64,000 bases of DNA, from the NCBI GenBank assembly GCA_963931925.1, contig OZ007567.1, forward strand, positions 93,029,778 through 93,093,777, in the 5' to 3' direction. A program made the position numbers and the translations under genes. This DNA is from Onchidella celtica (taxonomy: Eukaryota; Mollusca; Gastropoda; Systellommatophora; Onchidiidae). Positions 24,601 through 36,600 of the stretch are shown here, piece by piece (position 1 is the stretch's first letter; each line of letters opens with the position of its first letter). The notes beneath the pieces were generated by a model. That model was not told the DNA's origin. It saw nothing but the letters and a program-made list of their open reading frames with translations, and made no database searches.

Positions 24601-27600
24601 GTGTGTGGGTATTTGCCCCAAGTCATGGTCAGTGCTGTGTACATGCCACCAGAAGGGAATGGAATATCTGAGGCTGGGAAGAATTTCCAAATGCAACTCA
24701 TGACAGTATTTTCTTACAGATATAAAATATTCAAAAGTATAATTATTTCTTACTATCGTTTCTGTTTTATAAAATGGTATTATTTTATTATTTTAACATT
24801 CAGTGGAAGAAATGAACAAAGGTGAAAAATCTTTGCAATTCTGTGATCATACATGTCCATGACTGATTTACTTTAGGAGTAGCTGTGGGCAGGGGATTGC
24901 AGGAAGGCCCCCCCCCCCCTCCCCAGTTCTAGATATATGCTCTCATAGTTAACACATAGAACATGAAGCTGTTGGCTTGGGCATAAGTTGCATTCAGAAG
25001 CCCTCCTCGATGCCATGCAATGACCATGTGTCACCTGTCCTACCAGGCTATTAACATTTGGCAGAACTATCCCCATGTCATGTAAATCCAGATTTTTTCC
25101 CCCCTCAGGGTGATTCAGACCATTATGCAGTACCTGGTGCTAGTCTAAAGACCCATCAAAAAGTTATCCCATTATTGATGACAGGCTTGGCTTGCAAAGT
25201 CTGTCAGAGATTTTCATGAGTGTGTGTGTATGTGTGTGTGTGTTTTCTTTTTTGTGTGCTTGCTGCAATAATTTTTTATGTTAATTGATCAAGAGATCAA
25301 GAGATCGAAGAAAAGGATATTAGCAATGATGTCAGTTCCTGACTAAATTTTGTACCTCCTCCACCATCTGCAGCCGGAGAAAATATCAGACTCTCAGGTA
25401 AATTTCTGGGTTATTATTCACTGTCTTTATTGGAATTTATACCCGCTTTTAACACATTTGAGGGATGGCATTTGAGTCACCTAACCTTTGAAATGCCAGA
25501 CATCACCTGGATTCTTGGGGTTCTCATTTTTGCAAAGAAAATTTTCTATTTAGACTTGAAAATTTATTTAGTCCAGTTTTTTTTTTTTTTGCCCGCACAG
25601 CAATATTGGATGTTTACATACAAAGTGAAGGTTTGCTTTAATGGTTTGCATTAAATCTTCTAAAACATCAAATGATGTCCAAGAAGCCCCCCCCCCCCCC
25701 CCCCCCCCCCCAAAGGAAAAGTTGGAGTCAAAAGGTACAACAGCGGGGATCCTTTTTTGGTGCAAAAGTTAAAAGTTGAATGAATATCAAATATGGATAT
25801 CTTAGAGCGAGATCGAGTTGTATGGGAACAAATGGTTGCAATATCTGACTGGATAGGCTATGAGAAAGATGTCTAGCTTTTCTTTTGTCATATGTATCTC
25901 CCTTGTCATCAGATATTTCACCTGCTTTGTTTAGAATTCACGGAGCAAATAACTGTAGAAATGAGACCATCATATGGTAGGCTTCAGCCTATACCTCCAT
26001 AAACATACATTCTGTGGACAGTGAAAGCTGCTAATACATGACATAGTTGTGTTGTGTAAGATGACATTTGAGAAACACAAAACTGATGTCAAGTCTGTGA
26101 TACTGATCTCTTTCTCTTTTTCTCTTTTTAGTGGTGTCATTTAATGATGAAGATCCAGTTTCTTTGATATGGCAAATACGTATCAGGAGGTTTTAAGAAA
26201 AACAAAAATTCAAAAATCATTGCTTTGTGATCCAGAGAAACTATGCCAGTGGCTTCCATACTTTGAGCACCTGCTGAAACATGATAGCCATTTCTGTCAG
26301 CATGTGGGCAAATGTCTTAGGTATTTTTCATTTTGATTATCTTCCACCATGGTGGAGGGAATTGGAACAGACTGTTACTGCTGTTTTAATGTCTCCAGCT
26401 TGCATACCGTTGAAGTCATGTTGAAGCTTTTTAAAGACGTTCCATGGCTTTTCAGTATGCTTTAACTTGTAAAGGAGAGAAGCCATTTCAAAATATTAAT
26501 GCAGTCAAAAGATACTACATATGAATAAGATGGGACAGCTGGGACAGTTTGAATTTATTAGTTTCATGTACACCATGAAGTAATCAGTGCATAGGAGACT
26601 TGAACAATGGTGGATTTCACCACAAAGTCAAAAAGAGAAAATAAGATGTTATGTTTATATGGCCTTTAGCGTCTTTACAGACGGTCTTAGCAGCTAGAAT
26701 ATTCATTTTCACTTTGACTCTCTCGTGGCTTATTCTACCAATGTTTGACCCGAGAGTGCGATGGCAGTGATTGCAGGTCAGTCTTTTGGGTTCACTTTGG
26801 CGAGTGTTTTCATTCCGCCTCTGTCGTTTTGTCAGGTATGTTTCTTTTGCCTTGAAGTCTATTGCGAGCGTGCCACTGCGCAATTTTTGTCTCCATCTGC
26901 TTCGATCATTTGCAAGGTTCTCCCATTCATTGGGGTCGATGTTGAATGCTTTCATCGTGACCTTGCAAGTGTCTTTAAATCGCAGATGTGGCCTACCTCT
27001 GGGTCGGTTGCCAGTAGCGAGTTCCCCGTAGAGAATTTGTCTGGGGATGCGAACATTTTCCATACGGTGGAGATGTCCAAGCCACCGCAGTCTTTTTTTG
27101 CCTAGGAGAGCCTGAGTTGATGGAATGTCGGCTCGGCTCAGAACTTCGATATTTGAGATCCTGTCTTGCCACTTGATCTGGAGAATTTTGCGTAGGCAGC
27201 GCAGGTGGAAGGAGTTGAGGGATCTTTCATGTTTGGAGTAGGTGGTCCATGTCTCTGAGCCATACAGCAGGGTGCTTAGGACGCAAGTTTGGTACACGAG
27301 TACCTTTGTTTTGATGGTCAGCTTGCTATTGTTCCACACCCTTTTTGAGAGTTTGCCAAAAGCTGTGGCCGCCTTTCCTATTCTGGCATTTATTTCAGTT
27401 GTTATGTCTGTGCTACCATTGATGGTTGAGCCTAGGTAGCAGAATTTTCCCACTTGCTCCAGAGGAGAGCCATTCAACATGATTGGGTTGGGGTTTCTCA
27501 AGCCTTGTGTCAAAACTACAGTTTTTGAGACACTGATCTTTAGCATGAATTTGTCACAGGCTTTGGCAAGGCTATTGATGAGAGCCTGGAGCGTGGTTTC

Positions 27601-30600
27601 ATCGTGGGCCACGATTGCAGCATCATCTGCGAAGAGGAGCTCTTGTAACATAATATGCTCTGTACGAGATTTTGCTTTTAGTCTGGCAACATTAAAAATG
27701 GAGCCGTCCACTCTGGTGTTAATAAGTACTCCACCTGAACATTGACCAAAGGCATTCTTGAGTAGGGCTGCAAAATATATACCAAATAAGGTAGGAGCAA
27801 GAACACATCCCTGCTTCACACCGCTGTTTACAGCAAATGAATTGGATGTGCAGCCCTCAAAGTTGACACATGCCCTCATGTCAGTGTGGAAGGATGCAAT
27901 AAGTTTTAGCAATGTTGGTGGACAGCCTATGGATTTAAGGACTGCATACAGGCCAGATCGGCTTACGGTGTCGAAAGCCTTTGTTAGGTCCACAAAGCAT
28001 GTTATAAGCGGCCTGTTTTGTTCTTTACATTTTTCTTGGATTTGCCGAAGTGCAAATATCATGTCAATAGTTGATCGTTTGCTTCGAAAGCCACATTGTG
28101 TTTCTGGTAAGACTTTTTCCGCCAGTTGTTGAAGGCGGCAGAGGATGACGCGAGCAAAAGCCTTTCCAGTAATGCTGAGGAGGGATATGCCTCGATAGTT
28201 GTTGCAGTCGCCTTTGTCTCCTTTGTTCTTGTAAAGTGTGACAATTTTGGCGTCTCTCATATCATGTGGTATCACGCTTTCTTTCCAACATTGCAGTAAC
28301 AGATTATACAGGTGTGGTAATAGTGGGCCTTTTAGGTCTTTTAATACCTCTGCAGGAATGTTGTCACTTCCTGTGGCTTTTCCAGCAGACAGGTGGTCGA
28401 TTGCATTGGAAAGCTCGACTAAGGAAGGTTCAGCGTCAAGTTCGGCCATTATTGGCAGTTTTTGGAGGTGTTCCTCAAAATCTGGTGGAATATTTTTCTC
28501 AGTTGAAGACAACAGAGAGTAATGCTCTACCCACCTATTCAGTTGTTCATTTTTATCTGTGATGGGTTCACCATTTACAGACTTAAGTGGGGCGCTTTTG
28601 GTGATGATTGGCCCAAGAGCTACTTTCATCTGATTAAAGGCGGTTTTCATATCTCCCTTTTCATTTGCCTCTTGTATTACTACTACTATTTCCTGTTGCA
28701 CCCACTGGTGCTTAGGGCAGCAACAAAGGATCTCCAGCCCTGTCTGTCCTGGGCCATCTTTGCGAGAGTTCCCCATGAGTGATTGAAGGATTTCATCTCT
28801 GCCTCGATTGTTCTCCGCCAGGTTGCCTTGGGTCTGCCTCGCTTGCGCCGTCCCTCCGGTGTCCACTGAAGTGCTGTTTTGGTTATAGAATTTGCTTCCT
28901 TTCGCAGCACGTGTCCAAGCCATCTCCATCGTCTCTTCGTGATGATGTTGGCTATTTCTTCTTGCTTGCATCGCCTTAGTAGTTCCTGATTAGAAATCTT
29001 GTTTGGCCAAAAGATGCGGAGAATCCTACGAAGACATGTGGTTGCCTCTTGTATACTGTTACACAAGTCTGTCCAGTATTTGTTGGCGCAACGTCTTACC
29101 TCCAGCTGAAGTTTAGCTTTTGCATTTTTCAAACAAGTTTTTGTACTCTGATTGCAATTTTTGTTATACTCATTGAAAGCAGATTTCTTTTGCTCAATGA
29201 GAGGTAGGAGAATTTCGCTGTTCTGGGCTACCCAGTCGTTGTTTGAAACTTTATGCTGTCCAAAAGACTTGATGGCACAGTCATGAATTTTTGAACTGAG
29301 AGTGTTCCATGTTTCATCTACCGAGTCACATTGGGTGACATTATCCATGCTTTCAGCAAATAACTTTTCAAATGACTTTCTATTTGATTCATCTTTGATT
29401 GCTGTTACATTGATCTTAGGGATTGAAGGGGCTTTTGATCTGTATATTTTCTTGGCCGAAATTTTGATTTTGCTGACTACCAGTGCATGGTCGGTGTCAC
29501 AGTCAGCACTGTGGAGGGAACGAGTTATTTTTATACAGCCCAAACTCTTCCTCCTTGAGAGAATAAGATCTAATTGATGCCAATGGCCAGACCTGGGATG
29601 GCGCCATGATGTTCTTTGGCATCTCTTAAGGTCAAAGTACGTGTTTGTAACACATAATGAGTTTACGGAGCATAGCTCCAGAAGGCGCTGCCCGTTTTCG
29701 TTGATGTTGCCAATGCCGAAGTGCCCAATGCACTTTGGCCATGCGGAGTGATCTGCTCCCACTCGAGCGTTAAAGTCACCCAGAATTAGCAGGCCTTCGG
29801 TGAGAGGGATGTTGTGGAGAGTCCTCTGCAATGCCTCGTAGAAAATGTCTTTGGTTTCGTCAGAGGAGGTAAGTGTTGGGGCATAGACACAGATAATGTT
29901 GGTAAAACCAGACCGGGTGTTCAGTCTGAGTGCCATGATGCGTTCTGACACTCCAATTGGAGTTGCGATCGAATTGATAAGGGAGTTTTTTACGGCGAAG
30001 CCCACGCCATGGATTCTCGGCTGTTCGCTGCTAAGGCCCTGCCAGAAGAAGGTGTAGTTTTCTTCTTTGACTGACCCGGAGTCGGGAAGTCGAGTTTCTT
30101 GAAGGGCAGCGATGTCGATGTTTAGTAGCTGAAGTTCTCGATCAATAATTTGGGATTTCCTGATGGAGTCAATATCAGTGAGATCTTGCTGTTGCAAGCC
30201 TGGGCGCATTGTTCTGACGTTCCAGGTACCAAGTTTTAGTATTTTTCTGTTTTTGCCAGGTGCACACTTTACGTCAGCTTTTTGACTTTTGGTCTAGCTC
30301 CAACCACCTTATGAAGCAGGCTGACGTGGCGGAACAACACCCAACTGCCTGGGGGCTGCCCAGGTTACGGCGGGCGGTAGTTGATCAATGCAGCTGAAAA
30401 GCCGCTCCCACCGACAGAGGGGACCCCTGGCGCTCATCCGTACGCCAAATGGATTGAACTTATCACCGGTAACTGCCACCTCCCGTGTTGTACCCATCCG
30501 TAACGGATGGCTGGAGTGTCCTCTCCAAATCGGAAATGGGTGGGCTTATAGAGGAGAGACAGACGCTTGCCAAGCCCGAGCAAACGCCTCCTCGTTTTGC

Positions 30601-33600
30601 TGCCTTGCCTGGGCTATTTTTAAGAGATGGTGCTTTGCCCAGAGGCACCACCCCTCTCTCTGCCATTCTAGTTAAACCCAAAGGAGAGACCAGGTCAATA
30701 CATTTGGAACTAGTCCGGCTGCAGGAGATGCTGGAAGCCAGTTTGATGCAGTTCTCCCTGACAACCACCTTCGGGTCTCCACTCCTGATTTTCTGTCTGG
30801 GTTTACTCCCATAGCCTTTGCTATCATAGCAACACACAAGGCAGTGTGGTATTTGTATTCAGGGTTACCTTCCCCCAGTCTTCCTCTCTCCCGAGATGAC
30901 CCACAAGACAGTGGGGGTGACAGTAGCAGGCTGTATTGTGTACTGTCATACAATAGCAGAAAACTCTGGCCTGACATGTTATGTTTACTGTTCAGCTATC
31001 ACCCTAGGCCTTGATTAACGTAGCTTACTTTGTAATCATAACTTCAATCACTTTTTTTTTAGTTGTGGTGGCACTGTAACAAAATCATAATACTGACTTT
31101 TAAATTATACCTCATCCTTTTTTCATGCAGTGTGTCGTGCGCCCACCCATGCCAATGTGCCAACTGTGTGCACACTATTTTTAGCGGCATGGAGAAGACA
31201 CTAACTCTGCTGTCTTTGGTGTAGTCACCAGAGTCACTTAGAGCCTCTCTAGTGTCATGACTATGACAGTCTTGGCAGTGTTTCAGAAAACTGCCATTCA
31301 GACTGGTGGAAGTAAGATTTCAGCCATGAAACCTTAAAGTGAAAACTGGAAGAGTAAATAAAGCAAAAATTTTGCTTAAGATTTTAGAATTAAAATCCAT
31401 ATGGCCATTTATTTGATATTATTCTGAACTGACTTCGGTTGGCGCTTTTCTTGAGACATCTTTTAGAGCACCTGTGTAGTGCCTTTTATGTGTCATTTGA
31501 GCACTCCCGTTGTGTTTTTCTGCGACAGTTCCTGCAAGCAATTTTGCTGTGCTTTTCCTTTTTTTTTCTTAGCATTCCCATCATGCTTTTCATGTGACAT
31601 ATTTTTTAAGCACTCCCATTGTACTTTTCTTGTGAAATTCTGTTTAAAGCACAGCGTTGGTTTTTTTGTGTTTTTTGTTTTTTTTATCACTCCAGTGCAA
31701 ATTAATAATGAGTGAAATGTTTTGTGACAGACTTTGTGAAATTTCACACTTGAAAGTCGTGTTGTCGTCATTACATCCCAGGTGGAGAAAAGCAATCCAC
31801 AGAGTCATGTTTGAAATTGGACTCATTGACAACCTTATCTTCATGTTTTTGTGTTTGAGTTTTCACTTGAGGAAATAAGGAAATCTGAAACGGTGCCAAA
31901 AATATTGTTGTTCACATTCATAATAGCTTGCTTATCTGCTGGTCCCCTACCCTAGCTTCATACCTGCCTACCTTACAATCCGTTATGTGAAAATGCTACC
32001 AGTTGATGAACATTTCATTTCTCAGGTGAGGGATATGGGGCAATCCTTGGTGTATTATCAGCTTCATTTCATGTTTGTTTTTGTTGCCAGTTAATATTAT
32101 GGCTTGTTGACTTCAGATTTATGTTTGCACATTTCATATGTCATCAATTTGTTTGTGTTTCATTGTTTTCCTGTTCAATATTACACCAGAGTGGGAAATT
32201 TATTCATCATTGTGTGATGTAATTGAAAATAGGCCAAATTTCACTCATTTGTTTATACAGTGGAACCTGCTTAAACAGAAAGCGGATAAGAAATTTCTCT
32301 TTATCTGAAAGATTTCTCTGGTCCCACCATAATCCCTCTATATTCTTTATAAGTTTACGTCTCTTTACACATAAAGTAAAACAACTGAAAACCATTTAAC
32401 CGAAAGATTCTCTTTCACTTACACGGTCAACCAACGGTGCTGTCTCAAAAGTTCAATGCTTTTGATGTGAAATAAAACAATCCCGTCCTGTTATTTCATG
32501 CACGACTATACAGGGCAACTTGATGGAGTTGCGGGAAGGAGAGGAGACAATATAGTCTTTGAACTGGTCGACAAGGATACCAGACAGAAAGGCGCCACTG
32601 CTCCTCTCACCATTCCGGGGGCCATTACACGAGTGTGTCAAATCGATTACAAAACGTTCACTAAGTACTAGTCTATTGTAATTCAAATACATTATAATCG
32701 ATACAACCACCCAGTTTGTCTGTTCTTTGATGCTCCTGTGCATAAAGCCGCATCTCTTTCGTATACACACACATACACACACACACAAATTACAAAGATG
32801 TCTTATTACTTCCCTTTTAAAAGACTAAAAATGGTGATTTTGAAACATTACTTTTTATAAAAAATACTGTTAATACAAAATACAATTGTTGTTCCCCTGA
32901 ATTTCGGTTTAAGCAGGTTCCACTGTATTTTCATAATATCTGAATAAGAGTTTTTACTTTTAATTCCTTCACTCTTGGTTAATGTCAGTTTAACAATTCA
33001 TAGGTTAATTAATGTTCATTTTTGAAAGAAAGAATTATCACAATTGATGCCAACCTGTTCTGGCTGTCCTGTAGACCAGAGGTTAATTTATTGTATATTT
33101 GATGCAGTATGCATGAAAGACAGCGTTTGCAATATTACATATTTGCTACAAGCTTTTTTTTCATTGAATCACAAACCTGTACTTTTCAGTCTTGTACCAA
33201 ATACAAAATTGCAACATTTCATCACTGGGACTTGGCTAATTTTGCCCATAATCTGCTATGAATGCAATACATAAATAAAATCTTTAACTTTGATTCTAGA
33301 GATTTTTTGTGATTTCAGCAGGCAAGTTTCTTTTACATCTCATATCCTTCATCCATTTACTCTTAAAAATACCAGAGAAATAGGAAGAATTCAGTCATTA
33401 ATGGCATAATCAGGGTCTGTCCTTTTCTGAAGACTGTTTCATGTTCCAAATTTCCTGTACAATTTATGCATAAAGCTGACGTATGTTATACTTTGGGAAT
33501 ATCTTAACCCTCACCCTGCGCGGGGCGGCAATAGTCGGTATTGACTTGCAAGCGCTCACGCCGCACGGGCGGCAAAAGTCGCCCAGGTCAAGCTGACCGC

Positions 33601-36600
33601 ACCACGCGCAAGCCCTATTTTCAGGCGTCGGGTCACTTACCTTTTTGAGACGTAACCACCGTGTTATTGTTCACTGTATCTCTTCTAAATCAAATGCATT
33701 GTGACATGGACATGTTAACCAGTGAACCACTGGCCGGAATCACAAAGGCTAAGCTTTCAAAGGCTCTCCCCACACTTTCAAAAGATGTAACATCGACATG
33801 CGAACTGTTGCTCAACAAATTTGCAATATTATCTCATTTTCTCACAAGCTGACCACCATCTGGAGTTGTCTGTATCTAAGAACCAATCAGAAACAAGCTC
33901 TGAAATAATCTTTGCCCCAAATGCCCACATTGGTTTATTAGTATGTGTCAATCAGGATGAAACCATTTGTGTAGGGCTTGGGAGGGCGTGGCTAGTTATC
34001 ATGCTTCGTTCTCACGAAAACTACAGCTGTCAGTTTGGACTCATAAGTCAGATCATTGGTTAGAGACTGACAGACTAAGGTTTTGCTGGTTAATTCATTA
34101 TCAAGCGTGATAAGGCATGGCAGCGAATGTTTTCATACCGATCAATAAAAACCGAACCACGTGGACAGCGTATGCGGTCATCGTCTAGCGGCACGGGTCA
34201 GTGACCCCAGATAAGATTCTTCGTGAGTAAGGTCACTGACAGGGCAGCGGGCTTTACGGGTAGCGCGCAGGGTATGGGTTAAAAAAAAAAATGTCATGCA
34301 GATTTATCCTTCTGACACTGGGAATACAAAAAATATCCTGACCCAAATGTAATCCCACTGTGACCCTATAGATATTCTGTAATTTTTAAAAAAAGATCGT
34401 GACCAGCTGGTATGATAAAAATGAGCAGTGACATGTTTTTCTCTCAGTATTTTCATTCTTCATTATTTTGTGTATGTCTATTTTATATGTTGCAAAATCT
34501 ATCTCAGAGCCATCTTCAATCTTGGTATTATTGTGTATCTGCAGGCCTGTTGTTAACAGTACTGCTAACACCCCTCGGACACCTGCATCACGTTCGCAGT
34601 CAGTTTGGGTCAAGGATAAATCCAACACGGCACCTTCAAAATCCATCTCGCAGTCAAAGGTCAGCCTGAGTTCGCTGGTAAAACGCGTGTCTCAAGTCAC
34701 TGAGCAGTTTTCTGATGTTTCACTGCGTAACTCGCTCGACTCACCACCCATTGAGCTTAGTGAACAGGCATGTGTATTGTCTTTGTGTGCTGGCATGGTT
34801 ATATAGGCCTTTGGTTGCTCATCATATCTTGTGTGACAACAGAAAATAAACAGATCATGATCAAAGAATGAATTTTAAAAAAAAGGCACCTTGTATTTAT
34901 CAGCCGTTACTATATCAAGCACGCATTTTTTTTTTATCACAGGATACACACTTTGCGAACTTTACACGGCAAAACTGTAAAAATAAAACCGGCATGTTAG
35001 GACACATGAGAGACTTACCAGAAGGCCTAACCCATAAGGCATCTTAGTATGATAGCAGAAAAATATTGGTGATAGGCTTTGTTGACAGATTTTTATTTTT
35101 TCTGTTACCTTTCTTACTGGAGAGAACTGGTTTGCATCAAACTGTCAATGACAGCAAGGATCCATTATACAAAACTTCCTTGACACAGTGTAAAATTCTT
35201 TTCCTTGCTCACCCAATAACTTTTCTGCCTTCTTGAATGGCCGACATTTGATTTGTCTTACAGATTCTCGTTCTTGTGGCAGTAGGAGCTAGCAATTAGG
35301 CATTTTTCATGTCCCAGACATTTATCAATAAAAGATGGGGATAGAAAGCTAGGAATTCGGGATTTTTCATGTCCCAGACATTTATCAATAAAAGATGGGG
35401 ATAGAAAATGAGCTAGGAATTCGGGATTTTTCATGTCCCAGACATTTATCAATAAAAGATGGGGATAGAAAATGAGCTAGGAATTCGGGATTTTTCATGT
35501 CCCAGACATCCATCAATAAATGATAGGGATAGAAAATGAGGTAGTAATTCAGAATTTTTCATGTGTCAATAAAAGATGGGGATAGAAAATGAGCTATTCA
35601 TATAGGATTTTTCATGTACCAGACATCTACCAGTAAAAGATAGGGATAGAAAATCCAGGCTGTCTTCTACATTATTCAGTCTGCATTACGACATACTTGT
35701 TACTATGGAAGAGCAACTTTGGTAGTAACTTGATAAGTAAAGGACTTCATGGTAACTGATTTCACAAAATTCCAGTTCTTCTTTTCCTGTTTTCAACCAT
35801 CATCTTTAACTTTCACATGGTCTCCAATCAGAATTCTGAATTCAGATCTGTCTCAGTTCAAAACATCATTTCATCTTGTGCTTTTTGCTTCTAATTTTTT
35901 TTTTCATGTCTCAACATGTAAGACATGTATATGCAAAACTACAACAATGAATGATACAGCATTGATAACCTAGTCAGTTAGGACTGCAGTGGCATAGGCA
36001 GTTAAACGCCACACTAGGAAATTTCTGACATGTCCTCAGTGACATTGCCCTCACTTACTATTGTACATTATTTTCAAGTCTTCACTTGCTGTCAAGTTAC
36101 AGGAGAATAATACTCAGGTGACTACTATCTAAAGCACTACTGGGGAAATTTGAGCCAATGTTAATGTTGGAGGAACTCATGTTTATTATCACTGCTATTG
36201 TGGGAGTTACCACTGAATAAAGGAACTAATTTACTCACGAAGCTGCTACACTCAGGTGATCCGGAATGTATATGTATATGCCTCAACACGCAAAGGATTT
36301 TGAAATAGCTAATGTGTTAAAGAGTGTGGGCAGAGTAATCACGGAATATAAAGGAATTAATTTACTCACAGTGCTACCATAATCAGGTGATCCGGAATGT
36401 ATTTTGGGTAATTTTTGAAACATGAACACACATCTGACCTTGAATGATCTAACGTGAAGAGAATGACATTTGTCTCCTGTGCTGATACTTTGGGTGAGCA
36501 CTATGTGTAAACAGCAGCACGTTGTCACAATGGGCATGGTATTGTATGAGCTTGGAAACCAAATGCCTTAAATGTAGATCTTTTTCAGTTATATACTTTT

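Larger units (their letters stand above)
22642..34544. other. 11.9 kb DOCK intron rich in mobile elements
   Basis: The intron holds a hAT-like element, a candidate microexon, LINE A with nested LINE B, a pogo/Tc1-like element and a 779-bp TTAA element, each listed separately. Homopolymer tracts occur at 24908-24919 and 25687-25711, and a TG repeat near 25220-25242. In the remainder (23607-25373, 25712-26600, 31000-32257, 32928-33503) I see no further feature. Confidence 0.8.

Noticed and set aside
24600..24700. Short frame with [11 protein letters not shown], similar to a LINE endonuclease motif
   Set aside because: Too short and without neighbouring LINE motifs; a relic is possible but not supportable.
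26761..28782. Several + strand frames of 60-124 codons
   Set aside because: These are shadows of the LINE A reverse transcriptase on the opposite strand.
30463..30977. - strand frames of 101 and 124 codons upstream of LINE A
   Set aside because: No recognised ORF1 motifs; treated as LINE 5' region.
33661..34063. Frames of 63 and 80 codons conserved in both 779-bp elements
   Set aside because: Conservation follows from the near identity of the two copies; no domain or start context suggests a gene.
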